From: Campylobacter sp. RM16192
GTDB taxonomy: Bacteria > Campylobacterota > Campylobacteria > Campylobacterales > Campylobacteraceae
Length of the DNA stretch: 64,000 bases
Assembly (NCBI RefSeq): GCF_004803855.2
Contig: NZ_CP012552.1
Location: forward strand, 806,001-870,000
Direction of reading: 5' to 3'
Shown: in pieces, positions 44,956 to 53,205 of the stretch
Layout of the letters: every line of letters begins with the position of its first letter
Numbering within the stretch: position 1 is the first letter of the stretch
The notes under the pieces: model-generated
The model's input: the letters and a program-made list of their open reading frames with translations, nothing else
What the model was told of the DNA's origin: nothing
Databases searched by the model: none
Position numbers and translations under genes: made by a program

Positions 44956-45225
44956 ATGGAAGAAAAAAGAGAGTTTGCAATAAGCATCAATGACAAAGAT
45001 GTGAAGGTGGATTGCTATGAAGTAAAGGAGTATGTCTTTGTTAGACAGGATAGGCTTTGTAATGTATGCAGCTTTGATGCTTTGATAATGGCTGAGGAGT
45101 ATCTTGAGTTTTTGGATGTCGAGTATGAGGAGATTGTAGAGGCTAAATTTAAACAAAAAGACAAAAGGGACTGCATAGAGCTTTGGGTTAAGGTCTTGGC
45201 AAATAAAACACAAAAAAGCAGATAA
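44956..45225 (+). CDS. Small acidic protein behind the repressor, unknown function
   Basis: An 89-residue protein (EFAISINDKDVKVDCYEVKE; LMAEEYLEFLDVEYEEIVEA) with three cysteines. No domain recognised. It follows the repressor by 2 bases and so should be expressed in the lysogen with it. Confidence 0.6.
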   Translation: MEEKREFAISINDKDVKVDCYEVKEYVFVRQDRLCNVCSFDALIMAEEYLEFLDVEYEEIVEAKFKQKDKRDCIELWVKVLANKTQKSR

Positions 45226-45288
45226 GACTAAGTTGTAGCAAAATTTGACAAAATAAGAGATATGCTAAAAAAATAAGAGAGGTTAGCT

Positions 45289-45606
45289 GTGCTGGATCAG
45301 ATACTTAAATATGTTTTTGAAGGCTTTGGTAACATGATGGGATCGTTAGTTACCTTTTTGCTTGATTCGCTGGTGAGCTTTGTGAAGCTTTTGAATAATC
45401 ACCCAGATCCTAGTATGGGAGGATATAGAGTAACTGCGCTGTTTTTGGGGCTGTTCGCTTTGTGCGCGCTAATAGACTATTTTAAAAAGAAAAGAAGAGG
45501 GCGCAACGATAAAAACAAAAGAGACGGCGGTGGTGGCGGATCGACGATAATAATCGGCGGAAATAATCAAATAGGCGACAACAATACCCAAAATAACGGA
45601 AGATAG
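45289..45606 (+). CDS. Two-helix membrane protein with Asn/Gln-rich C-terminal motif
   Basis: The 105-residue protein has two hydrophobic segments (about 12-35 and 49-63), a basic stretch (KKKRRGRNDKNKRD), a flexible GGGGG linker and a C-terminal IIIGGNNQIGDNNTQNN that repeats the motif of the repressor. The start is GTG 45289 with AGAGAGG upstream. Membrane domain plus terminal self-assembly motif is the layout of signal-activated membrane-damaging effectors, but function here is unproven. Confidence 0.65.
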   Translation: MLDQILKYVFEGFGNMMGSLVTFLLDSLVSFVKLLNNHPDPSMGGYRVTALFLGLFALCALIDYFKKKRRGRNDKNKRDGGGGGSTIIIGGNNQIGDNNTQNNGR

Positions 45607-45617
45607 AAGAGTAAAAG

Positions 45618-45944
45618 GTGGTAGGAAAGAGTGCGAAATTTTTCTATCAATATGAAGGTGTTTTGAGAGGTTTTTTGAAAATGCTTATGTTTATATTGAA
45701 TTTAATCGGCGGATTGGCTGCGGGAATTGGGTTATACCAAATTTATGATTCGATATTGATATCCATATTGGCAGTTGTGGTTTTAAACGGCGCTCCACAA
45801 ATTTGGTTTTTACATAATATTTGGTATGCAGTTTTTGAGTTTTTTAAAATTGGCAAACTTACTATGTACGGGTACATAACTTTTGCGATTTGGTTACTAA
45901 TTATTATTACTACTATTTTTTTGATAAAACGAAATAAATTTTAA
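45618..45944 (+). CDS. Small three-helix membrane protein, unknown function
   Basis: The 108-residue protein is hydrophobic through most of its length (segments about 20-45, 46-66, 84-103). It starts at GTG 45618 after AAAAGG. No family recognised. In the lysogen-expressed block such proteins often act in superinfection exclusion, which is only an inference here. Confidence 0.6.
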   Translation: MVGKSAKFFYQYEGVLRGFLKMLMFILNLIGGLAAGIGLYQIYDSILISILAVVVLNGAPQIWFLHNIWYAVFEFFKIGKLTMYGYITFAIWLLIIITTIFLIKRNKF

Positions 45945-45976
45945 ATCAAAAAAGCTAAAAAAATAAGGAGATGCAG

Positions 45977-46522
45977 ATGAGAAAGGTTTTGTTTTTATTG
46001 TTTTTGATGGCAAGCTTAGTCTGGGCAAAACAACTTACGCCACAAGAATTCCAAAATTTGGTTATAGGCGTGGCTCAAGGAGAAGTACTGACAAAAGAAA
46101 AATATAGTGATTTTTGGGAATTTGCAAATAAACAAAAGGACAAGAAAAAGCTTTTAGCAATTATGAAGAATGGCGTCTATACAAATTTGTTGTTGCAGAT
46201 TGAATTTTTTAAATCTGTTTTAAACTCTTATGAAGCAAAACAGATAAAACCTACTTCAAAATATACACAATATATGGCTGACAGCACAAGCTTAATGAAA
46301 AGAGATGATTTTTATTATCTTGCAGACAGCGAATATAAAAAAATGATACAAGAGTACAATTTAGAGCTATCCGCATATTCACCTAAACACAAAGAGGCTT
46401 TGGAGGCTGCGGCAAAAAGAAAAATAGACAAAGGGGAGTGGGAGACTACCTATATGGCTACAAAGGTTATATTGGGGAATTTAAAAATTTTATTTGCAGA
46501 AAACTATAACGGCGACTTTTGA
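45977..46522 (+). CDS. Secreted protein of unknown function
   Basis: The roughly 181-residue product has a signal peptide (RKVLFLLFLMASLVWA, cleavage near WAKQ) and a helical mature part with a KYTQYMADSTSLMKRDDFYY segment; no known domain. ATG 45977 is 6 bases after AAGGAG; the ATG at 45971 is too close to be used. Probably periplasmic, lysogenic-conversion type gene. Confidence 0.6.
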   Translation: MRKVLFLLFLMASLVWAKQLTPQEFQNLVIGVAQGEVLTKEKYSDFWEFANKQKDKKKLLAIMKNGVYTNLLLQIEFFKSVLNSYEAKQIKPTSKYTQYMADSTSLMKRDDFYYLADSEYKKMIQEYNLELSAYSPKHKEALEAAAKRKIDKGEWETTYMATKVILGNLKILFAENYNGDF

Positions 46523-46616
46523 GAAATAAATATTTTTAAGGTAAAAAAATATGACAAACGAAAAAGAGCTAATAAAACAGATAAAGGATGGTTTATAAAA
46601 AGGGTAGTATGGGACA

Positions 46617-47687
46617 ATGAGGGTTATAATAAAATTTAGCAAATTTTCTTCAACAAAGAATATCTCGAATGCAAAAAGAAAGATTAGAAAATTTTTTAAA
46701 AGAAACAAAATAAAGGACAGGCGAGAACATTTTATAATGCCAAAAGAGAATTTTTTTTATAAAAAGAAAATTCCATACAAAATAACCATACCTGAAAAAA
46801 TGACTTTCCCTGATGACTTTAAAATGTTAACTTCTAAGCTTGGGGAGCTAAGAGATTATGCAAAAAAACGCCACAGCCATACAATATCCATAGATCATAG
46901 AAATATGTTAACTATAGATAATACATCTATCTTATTGATGACAGTTGGTATTAATAGCATTTTTAAAGGGGAAAAGCTAATAAAAAATAAAAAAATAGCC
47001 CCTAAAGACCCAATAAACGAACGTCTTTACGCTATAGGGTATTGGGATGCATTGTGTATAAACCCTAAGTGCTTTGGAAATAAATGCGATCTTGAATATT
47101 TAAAAATTGATTATAGGGATGGAAGTAGTATAAACAATATTTTTCATCATGATATTATTGAATTTTTTACAAGCAAAGACAAAATGCTTTATGACTATAG
47201 AGATGGTTTATATGATGCAATTTTTGAGGCTATGGCAAACTCAAAAGAGCATGCTTTTATTGATTTTGATGGAGATAAAAAGATTTGGTTTATGGGGGCG
47301 TATAATAAAGACGAAAAAGAGCTAGAATTTATATTCTATGATACGGGGATTGGTATATTTAAATCTCTAGAAAGTGAAAAAAATAAATTTTCAAAAGCTT
47401 TCCATCGGTTATCAAGGCGCATTGGGAAAGCAAACACTCTTAGAACCCTATGTAAGTCAAATTTATCAAAATATAAAGATAAAAACAAAAACAGAGGCTT
47501 TGGCATGATAGCTTTTAAAAATTTTATAGACACGATAAAAAATAGCAGCAATAGGGATGCGTCACTAGAAGTTGCTACAGATGAATTTTTATATTCAACA
47601 AAAAACGATACAATAATAAGGCTAAAATCCAAAATGCAAGGAACCTTTGTTAGGTGGTCTATAAGAGGTGTAAGTGTAGGAGTGTAA
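46617..47687 (+). CDS. GHKL-type ATPase protein, prophage accessory
   Basis: The 356-residue protein has a basic N-terminus (1-60), a middle part of alpha/beta type (about 85-190) that includes the cysteines CINPKCFGNKC, and a C-terminal GHKL ATPase domain: N box EAMANSKEHA (204-213), G1 DTGIGI (242-247), G2 NRGFGM (292-297), and GTFVRW (342-347). No His-kinase phosphoacceptor domain is seen, so it is closer to anti-sigma/partner-switch ATPases. It is followed after 4 bases by a STAS-like DUF4325 gene. Confidence 0.8.
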   Translation: MRVIIKFSKFSSTKNISNAKRKIRKFFKRNKIKDRREHFIMPKENFFYKKKIPYKITIPEKMTFPDDFKMLTSKLGELRDYAKKRHSHTISIDHRNMLTIDNTSILLMTVGINSIFKGEKLIKNKKIAPKDPINERLYAIGYWDALCINPKCFGNKCDLEYLKIDYRDGSSINNIFHHDIIEFFTSKDKMLYDYRDGLYDAIFEAMANSKEHAFIDFDGDKKIWFMGAYNKDEKELEFIFYDTGIGIFKSLESEKNKFSKAFHRLSRRIGKANTLRTLCKSNLSKYKDKNKNRGFGMIAFKNFIDTIKNSSNRDASLEVATDEFLYSTKNDTIIRLKSKMQGTFVRWSIRGVSVGV

Positions 47688-47691
47688 AAAA

Positions 47692-48009
47692 ATGAAAGAA
47701 AAAATAATATATAATTTTGTGAAAAATTTTACAGATGCACCTGGCCCTAGATATATAATCTTAGGGGACAAATCTGGTGAAGAGTTTAGGGAAAGTGTTT
47801 TGAAAAAACTTTTAGATGAGTATGATGTAATAGAAATAGACGGGACTGGCATAAAGACATCGTTTAACCCATCTTTTTTGTCAGAAGCTTTTTCGCCTTT
47901 ATATGAAAAATATGGTGAGAATGAGTTTTTTAGAAGAGTAAAGCTATTTAGTACGGACAACAAAAAACTAGAAGAAAAATTTAAACTGTTCGCGAAACCG
48001 GTTGCTTAA
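47692..48009 (+). CDS. STAS-like DUF4325 protein
   Basis: The 105-residue protein shows the DUF4325 pattern: GPRYIILGDKSGEEFRESVL (19-37), VIEIDGTGIKTSF, PSFLSEAFSPLYEKYG (60-75). DUF4325 is a STAS-like fold often encoded beside a GHKL ATPase, as here. By analogy with SpoIIAA/SpoIIAB the two could form a partner-switching pair, but phosphorylation is not shown. Confidence 0.82.
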   Translation: MKEKIIYNFVKNFTDAPGPRYIILGDKSGEEFRESVLKKLLDEYDVIEIDGTGIKTSFNPSFLSEAFSPLYEKYGENEFFRRVKLFSTDNKKLEEKFKLFAKPVA

Positions 48010-48010
48010 A

Positions 48011-48472
48011 ATGTCTAATGGATCTTCTTTTATATTATCTGTAATTGCAATTTTTTTTACATCTATCAATTTTTTATACTTATTGTCTAAAGATAGGTTG
48101 CTAAAGGCGGAAAATGAAAGAAAAGAATGTTTATCTGTTTTAAAAGAATGTTTTTCAAAAGCTATAAACAGAGTTAATATTAATTATACAGAACTAAACT
48201 CTAATGTAGAGAACCTGTGCTATCTAAGTATTATAAGGATTAACAACATAGAGAATGAGCTTAAAAAATTTATATTATCTTTAAATGATTTTAAATATGA
48301 AATCATAGGGGAAGAGGCTTTTGCGAGTGATTATAAAATACTTATTGAAAAAATATATGATGCGGAAATACCATTTATGGAGTATGCAGAAGGCCATTGG
48401 GGGTTTTTAAATTTTAAAAATAAAATTAAAGGCTGCTTTGAAAAAATCAAGAAAAAAATATTCAATAAATAA
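48011..48472 (+). CDS. Membrane-anchored protein of the GHKL-STAS trio
   Basis: The roughly 153-residue protein has one N-terminal membrane segment (SSFILSVIAIFFTSINFLYLL) and a helical, basic C-terminal region. I start at ATG 48011, one base after the DUF4325 stop; an in-frame TTG at 48002 is possible. It could be the membrane output or anchor of the preceding pair. It overlaps the nuclease gene by 35 bases. Confidence 0.6.
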   Translation: MSNGSSFILSVIAIFFTSINFLYLLSKDRLLKAENERKECLSVLKECFSKAINRVNINYTELNSNVENLCYLSIIRINNIENELKKFILSLNDFKYEIIGEEAFASDYKILIEKIYDAEIPFMEYAEGHWGFLNFKNKIKGCFEKIKKKIFNK

Positions 48473-48908
48473 ATATTTTTTTATATTTATGTTATCCCTT
48501 TTGCCTCTCTTCGCCTTTTCTGGTAAAGTTATCAAAGTAGCTGACGGCGATACTATTACTATATTAAACTCACAGAAACAACAAATAAAAGTAAGACTTT
48601 TTGGCATAGATGCGCCGGAGAGAAAGCAGGCGTATGGTGAGAAGTCAAGAAAATTTTTAGCTGAGATGATAGCCGGCAAAAATGTAGAAGTCAAAGAAAA
48701 AGGCAAAGATAAATATAAACGTGTTTTAGGGATAGTTTATCGTAGCGGACAAGACATAAACGCTCAAATGGTATCAAACGGCTATGCTTGGGCGTTTGTA
48801 AAATACTCAAAAGACTACGTAAAGCTCCAAGAATACGCAGTGTCAAAGAAATTTGGACTGTGGGCTGATAAAGAGCCTATCGCCCCGTGGGAGTGGAGAA
48901 AACGTTAA
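48438..48908 (+). CDS. Exported thermonuclease-like (SNase) nuclease
   Basis: The 156-residue protein has a signal peptide (FFIFMLSLLPLFAFS) and a full SNase domain: KVADGDTITI, VRLFGIDAPERKQAYG (catalytic Arg and Glu), YKRVLGIVYRSGQDINAQMV, GYAWAF and LWADKEPIAPWEWR. It should cut DNA or RNA outside the cytoplasm. Exported prophage nucleases are known to reduce natural transformation in Campylobacter jejuni. Calcium-dependent activity is assumed from the family. Confidence 0.88.
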   Translation: MKKSRKKYSINKYFFIFMLSLLPLFAFSGKVIKVADGDTITILNSQKQQIKVRLFGIDAPERKQAYGEKSRKFLAEMIAGKNVEVKEKGKDKYKRVLGIVYRSGQDINAQMVSNGYAWAFVKYSKDYVKLQEYAVSKKFGLWADKEPIAPWEWRKR

Positions 48909-48928
48909 AATATAGCTAAAATTTTTAT

Positions 48929-49231
48929 TTATTTGTTTAGTTTTTTATATACATCTTTACGATCTGCGGCTGATAAGACATAGATAATAAGTCTATCTTC
49001 TAGTTTTTCATAAACTATTCTAAAACTTCTAAGGCGAAGTCTATAAAGACCTGACAGACTGCCTTTAAGATGTTTTATCTTGCCTGTTTTTATGAGTTCC
49101 TTTTCATAGTCGTGGCTAAAATTTATTATGAATTCCTCAAGTGCTGCGAGAATAAAATTTGCAATAGGCTTGTCTAAATTTTTAAGCTCTTTTACTGCTC
49201 TTTCTTCAAACTCTAGTGACCATTTATTCAT
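48929..49231 (-). CDS. RelE/ParE family toxin
   Basis: The 100-residue protein (WSLEFEERAVKELKNLDKPI; HLKGSLSGLYRLRLRSFRIVYEKLEDRLIIYVLSAADRKDVY) has the classic RelE/StbE fold pattern with basic residues in the YRLRLRSFRIVY strand pair. Its gene overlaps the antitoxin gene by 8 bases. It is an mRNA interferase or gyrase poison by family. Confidence 0.85.
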   Translation of the reverse strand: MNKWSLEFEERAVKELKNLDKPIANFILAALEEFIINFSHDYEKELIKTGKIKHLKGSLSGLYRLRLRSFRIVYEKLEDRLIIYVLSAADRKDVYKKLNK

Positions 49232-49442
49232 TTATCAACGCCTTGACTTCATCTAGCGTGTATGTTTTACCTTTTGTCGAGGCTCTGTGTTCAGCTATCT
49301 TCAAATCCAAAATATCAAAGTAGTATTCGATAGCCTCTTTAATAAGCCCACTTTTTGATCTGCCAAGCTCTTTAGAAAAGTCGTTAAGCCCTAGAACTAA
49401 GCCTTCAGGAAGCGTAACGGTAATCTTTTTAACCTGTGTCAT
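49224..49442 (-). CDS. Ribbon-helix-helix antitoxin
   Basis: The 72-residue protein begins with an RHH DNA-binding domain (KKITVTLPEGLVLGLNDFSK, GRSKSGLIKEAIEYYF) and ends in a toxin-binding tail (YTLDEVKALINE). It should bind and neutralise the RelE-type toxin and autoregulate the pair; palindromic AT-rich sequence lies before its start (49443-49500). Confidence 0.85.
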   Translation of the reverse strand: MTQVKKITVTLPEGLVLGLNDFSKELGRSKSGLIKEAIEYYFDILDLKIAEHRASTKGKTYTLDEVKALINE

Positions 49443-49566
49443 TGTTTTTCCTTTACCATATCATAATACATATAATAATACAGCTTTTTAGAAAATAAAT
49501 CAATAAAATATATAAAATTTAGGAAAATCACTTTTAAACTACTCTAAAAACATTGGAGCAGTTTAG

Positions 49567-51237
49567 ATGAGTTATGATCTTGAGCTTATAAAAGAAGCGT
49601 TTGATAATCTTGAAGAGCAAAAGAATAGATTTTTAAAGTGTGAAAGGATATTTAAGGCCAAATATAAAGAGGATAAAAAAGGCCGCACTACTAAACTAAA
49701 GGCAGGCGATCGTTCACGCTCAAAACTATATATACCGCTTGTAAAAACTACCGTATTTATCATCCACGCAATATTTAAAACCTCGTTTATGTCGGATCGT
49801 TGCCCGATAGAGATAACCAGAATCGGACTAAGAAATGAAAGCGATCTGATACTTCAAAACGCTCTTACAGTTGCGCTTAAAAACAGATGGGCGAAAAAAG
49901 AACACAAGATAGGGCTATCTAAGGCGGTGCTGTCGTCTTTGTATCTGCCGCTTGGGATTGTGAGTCTGTTTTTTGACAAGCAGATGAATGACATAAGAAC
50001 CAGGTTTATACCAATAACTGATTTGGCATTTGATAAAAGAGCAAGCGATATAAATGACATAGAATACGTGGCTTACAGGTGGAATCAGTCGGTTAGGGAA
50101 GTAAGGCAAAAGTTAAGCAGCAAATTTTACAAGCAAAAAGACAAAGACTTGATATTCGCTTACAATTCAAGGGCTAGCGACAGAGTAAAGATGGAAGATC
50201 TTTATGAAAAAAGCTATGAAAACGGCGAAGTAAGGTGGAATTTAAAAAGCTATGCGAATGGCGTTCTTGTAAGAGAGGCTACGTTCTCGAGACTACCTTT
50301 TCACTTCGGATACTGCATAGAGGCGATGCCAAGCATTGCGCTTGATGAGCGTGAAAACGAAAACGCCGTATACGGTTCATGCGTGCCTGAAATTGCCGCT
50401 GAAATCCAAGAAGAATACAACATCAAAAGAAATCAAAAGATAGACATAACAGAAAATCAAATAGATCCGCCAGTAGCCGTTAATACAAGCGGAGACGGAA
50501 GTATCGCAGTAAGCGATCTGGTGCAGAGAAAAAAAGTCGTGAGAACGCAGCTTGGGACTGGAGTTAGAATAAGCGATGTGATAATGCCAATGCCTGTTCC
50601 CGGCACATATCAACTTAGTGAAGAGATAGCGATGCTAAGTAAAGAGTATGAGATAGCAACAGGTGTCAATAGCGTGATGACAGGGCAAACCAGCCCAAGC
50701 GATAGAAGAGCTATGGGCGCGCTTCAAACAGTTAATGCCGCAAGCTCGATGAGAATAGAATCAATGCTACAAACCCTGCTTGAAACAATGCTTCAAAGCT
50801 ATGCTCAGCACTTTGTGGAGCTTTTATATAGATATGTAAGTGATGAAGAGTTTATAAAACTAACCGAAGATGTAGAGATAATCTCAAAAATCGGAACTCT
50901 AAACGAGCGCAAGAAACTAAAACTTGATTTTGATGTGAGTGTAAATTTTGGCACTACGATAGCAAATGAAGTAAAAATAAATCAACTTAACGGGCTTCTT
51001 GGTGTGCTTGCGCAAAACAGAATGAATGCTCCTGCAATAACTTCTCAAATTTTGAAACAAATTTTAACGTTAATCCTTGGTGAAAATGCACCAATAGAAG
51101 AGATAGATATAGCCATGCAAGAGATGATGGCTGTTGCCAGCGAGCAAGCTATGGCGGAGGCGGGCGCGCCACAAGAGGAAGTGCCACCAAGCGAAGAAGA
51201 GATGGAGATGATGGCGCTAATGAACGGAGGGGTGTGA
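49567..51237 (+). CDS. Portal (head-tail connector) protein, podovirus type
   Basis: The 556-residue protein fits podoviral portal proteins by size and by segments such as YGSCVPEIAAEIQEEYNIKRNQ, GVNSVMTGQTSPSDRRAMG ALQ, and SMLQTLLETMLQSYAQHFVEL; the acidic C-terminus is rich in Met and Glu. It forms the ring through which DNA enters the capsid. It is the first late gene visible. No large terminase precedes it. Confidence 0.78.
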   Translation: MSYDLELIKEAFDNLEEQKNRFLKCERIFKAKYKEDKKGRTTKLKAGDRSRSKLYIPLVKTTVFIIHAIFKTSFMSDRCPIEITRIGLRNESDLILQNALTVALKNRWAKKEHKIGLSKAVLSSLYLPLGIVSLFFDKQMNDIRTRFIPITDLAFDKRASDINDIEYVAYRWNQSVREVRQKLSSKFYKQKDKDLIFAYNSRASDRVKMEDLYEKSYENGEVRWNLKSYANGVLVREATFSRLPFHFGYCIEAMPSIALDERENENAVYGSCVPEIAAEIQEEYNIKRNQKIDITENQIDPPVAVNTSGDGSIAVSDLVQRKKVVRTQLGTGVRISDVIMPMPVPGTYQLSEEIAMLSKEYEIATGVNSVMTGQTSPSDRRAMGALQTVNAASSMRIESMLQTLLETMLQSYAQHFVELLYRYVSDEEFIKLTEDVEIISKIGTLNERKKLKLDFDVSVNFGTTIANEVKINQLNGLLGVLAQNRMNAPAITSQILKQILTLILGENAPIEEIDIAMQEMMAVASEQAMAEAGAPQEEVPPSEEEMEMMALMNGGV

Positions 51238-51311
51238 GTGCTCGAAAAGTATAAAAAAATTAGGACGCTCATACATAAAATAACTATAAAAATTTTAAAA
51301 GGAGTAAAAAG

Positions 51312-51731
51312 ATGCGACATAAGGCTATGTTTTTGTTTTTGGGGACTATCGTTGCCATGGAAACAAACGGACTTTCTCTTTATAAAAAGGGCAAAGAGGA
51401 GGGAAGAGTCAGCGGAGGCAATATCGGCGATGTGGTGGTTAGGGAGATTGACGGTGGGCCAACCTCCATAATGATAATCACAGAAGAGGAGTGGGAGGCG
51501 ATGCCAAAAGATGAAAAGACAGCAGTCGAGATAGAAGAGGCTAGCAGAAGCCAGGAGAATTTAAAAGATGAGCTTACAAAGGCCAAAAACAAAATAGCCG
51601 AGCTTGAAGAAGAACTAAAAAAAGCCAAAGCTAAAAAGAGCGATAAAGCGGACAATAGCGCTAAAGACGAAAAACCAGCTATAGGCGCTAAAGACGAGTT
51701 TTTAGAAAATAACGAGAAGGACAAGGAGTAA
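51312..51731 (+). CDS. Virion-region protein with coiled coil, unknown function
   Basis: The 139-residue protein has an ordered N-terminal half (MFLFLGTIVAMETNGLSLYK; IMIITEEEWEAMP) and a highly charged coiled coil (LKDELTKAKNKIAELEEELK) with Lys/Asp-rich tail. The ribosome site AAAAGGAG precedes ATG. It sits between portal and scaffold and could be a decoration or assembly protein. Confidence 0.6.
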   Translation: MRHKAMFLFLGTIVAMETNGLSLYKKGKEEGRVSGGNIGDVVVREIDGGPTSIMIITEEEWEAMPKDEKTAVEIEEASRSQENLKDELTKAKNKIAELEEELKKAKAKKSDKADNSAKDEKPAIGAKDEFLENNEKDKE

Positions 51732-51733
51732 AG

Positions 51734-52252
51734 ATGCCTGATATTTATGATCAAGAGTTGGACGGAATAGATGCGGCAGAGTCGGAAGATACTCAAGAGG
51801 CAGAAGCTGCTCCTGCGCAGAGTGAAACCACTCCAAAAAAAGCGGAGGAAAAAGCACCGAAAGAGCCTGTAAAAACTACTGAAGACAAAGGCATAAGGCT
51901 AAGCCAGGATGAATATACGGCGCTTAAGAGGATGCAACAACAAGAGGCGCTGAGGGATCTAGAGTCTAATTTTAAAAAGAAATACCCGGACTTTAATATG
52001 GAAAAGATTACCCAAAAGATTCTTGACATGGACGAAAAGGACCCGGGAGTCGCGCAGATGTATTTTAACGAGATAGGCATCGAGAATATATACCTAAATC
52101 ATTTTAAAGGCAAAAGCGTAGAGACTGATGATGAGTTTGACGTGAGTAGAGGGATAAACGGTGGAATAAGCCAGGATGAGCTTATATCCAAGATAAATAG
52201 TGGAGAGGCGAGCTACGAAGACACACTCTCCTTGTATGCGAAATTTAGTTAA
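51734..52252 (+). CDS. Scaffold-like acidic protein
   Basis: The 172-residue protein has an acidic Ala/Glu/Pro-rich N-terminus (about 1-55), then LSQDEYTALKRMQQQEAL and a helical C-terminal part. Position between portal and major capsid, acidic composition and helical content match phage scaffolding proteins. Confidence 0.62.
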   Translation: MPDIYDQELDGIDAAESEDTQEAEAAPAQSETTPKKAEEKAPKEPVKTTEDKGIRLSQDEYTALKRMQQQEALRDLESNFKKKYPDFNMEKITQKILDMDEKDPGVAQMYFNEIGIENIYLNHFKGKSVETDDEFDVSRGINGGISQDELISKINSGEASYEDTLSLYAKFS

Positions 52253-52266
52253 AAAAGGATAGACAG

Positions 52267-53205
52267 ATGGGAGTAGCAATTAGAGCAGGGCTAGTAAGCA
52301 CTGAAGAGGCTTTTGGTAAAAAAGGCGTAATGCTTGAAAATACGATAAAGAAGATAGGCTGGGCTGAAACGCCGTTTTTGGCAACTATATCAACAGCTGC
52401 ACCAAGTGATAGAAGTTCAAACGTAGCTTTGGGTCACAAGTGGTTTTATGATCAAATTCCTGACGGTGAGCTTGACAACGCTCACGTAGAGGGCGGAGCG
52501 ATGGCAGAGATAAAAAAAGTTAGCGGCGGAAGTTTGTCAAATCACTTTCAGATAGTCAAAAACGCTTACGGAGTAACCGGAAGTGAGGACGTGGGAACAA
52601 ATGTAGACGGTAGCCCTAGTCTTGCAAAGCAGCTTGAGGCAACTAGCAATATCCATAAAAAGACGCTAGAAAAAATATTGTTAAGCGATCAAGCAGCGAA
52701 GGCTAGAGTAAATACGCCGGGATCTTTATCTGCCGGAAAGTGCGGAGGGCTAAAAAGCTTTGCAACTTCTGCAAACAGTATAGACGCAGGCGGAGCCGAA
52801 CTTGAGTGGAAGCATATATTAGAAATTTTAAAAATAGGTTACTTAAACGGAGCGCCGTATAAAATTCTGATGCTTGCAGATAAGCAGACAGACAGACTCA
52901 ATGCTTTGCTCGACAGCAAAACAAGAGCGACTATGGATACAAATTTCTTAGGTACCGTCGTGCAGAGTATAAAAAACACAAGCTACGGATCTAATATAAA
53001 AATACTGCTAAACCCGTTCTTAGCGCAAAACGAGATCATAGTTTACCGCCCTGAAGACATATATAAGGTGAACTGGAGAGCTATGCATACAAAAGACAGA
53101 GTAACAACAGATGATGCTATCAAAAAAGAGATTATCAGTGAGTTTACGCTTAGAGTATGTACTCCTTTTGCGTTTTGTTGGTTAAAAAATTTAAAGGCTA
53201 GTTAA
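52267..53205 (+). CDS. Major capsid protein, SU10 type (DUF5309)
   Basis: The 312-residue protein matches the SU10/DUF5309 major capsid family: IKKIGWAETPFLATIS, ALGHKWFYDQIPDG, FQIVKNAYGVTGSEDV and the C-terminal SEFTLRVCTPFAFCWLKNL, which is the return strand of the HK97 fold. It builds the shell and follows the scaffold gene directly. Confidence 0.85.
   Translation: MGVAIRAGLVSTEEAFGKKGVMLENTIKKIGWAETPFLATISTAAPSDRSSNVALGHKWFYDQIPDGELDNAHVEGGAMAEIKKVSGGSLSNHFQIVKNAYGVTGSEDVGTNVDGSPSLAKQLEATSNIHKKTLEKILLSDQAAKARVNTPGSLSAGKCGGLKSFATSANSIDAGGAELEWKHILEILKIGYLNGAPYKILMLADKQTDRLNALLDSKTRATMDTNFLGTVVQSIKNTSYGSNIKILLNPFLAQNEIIVYRPEDIYKVNWRAMHTKDRVTTDDAIKKEIISEFTLRVCTPFAFCWLKNLKAS

Noticed and set aside
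46551-46598. 15-codon ORF before the GHKL gene
   Set aside because: Too short to support; no ribosome site of note; may be a remnant.
51238-51471. 77-codon ORF just after the portal gene
   Set aside because: It overlaps the better supported gene at 51312 almost completely and has biased Cys/Trp content typical of shadow frames.
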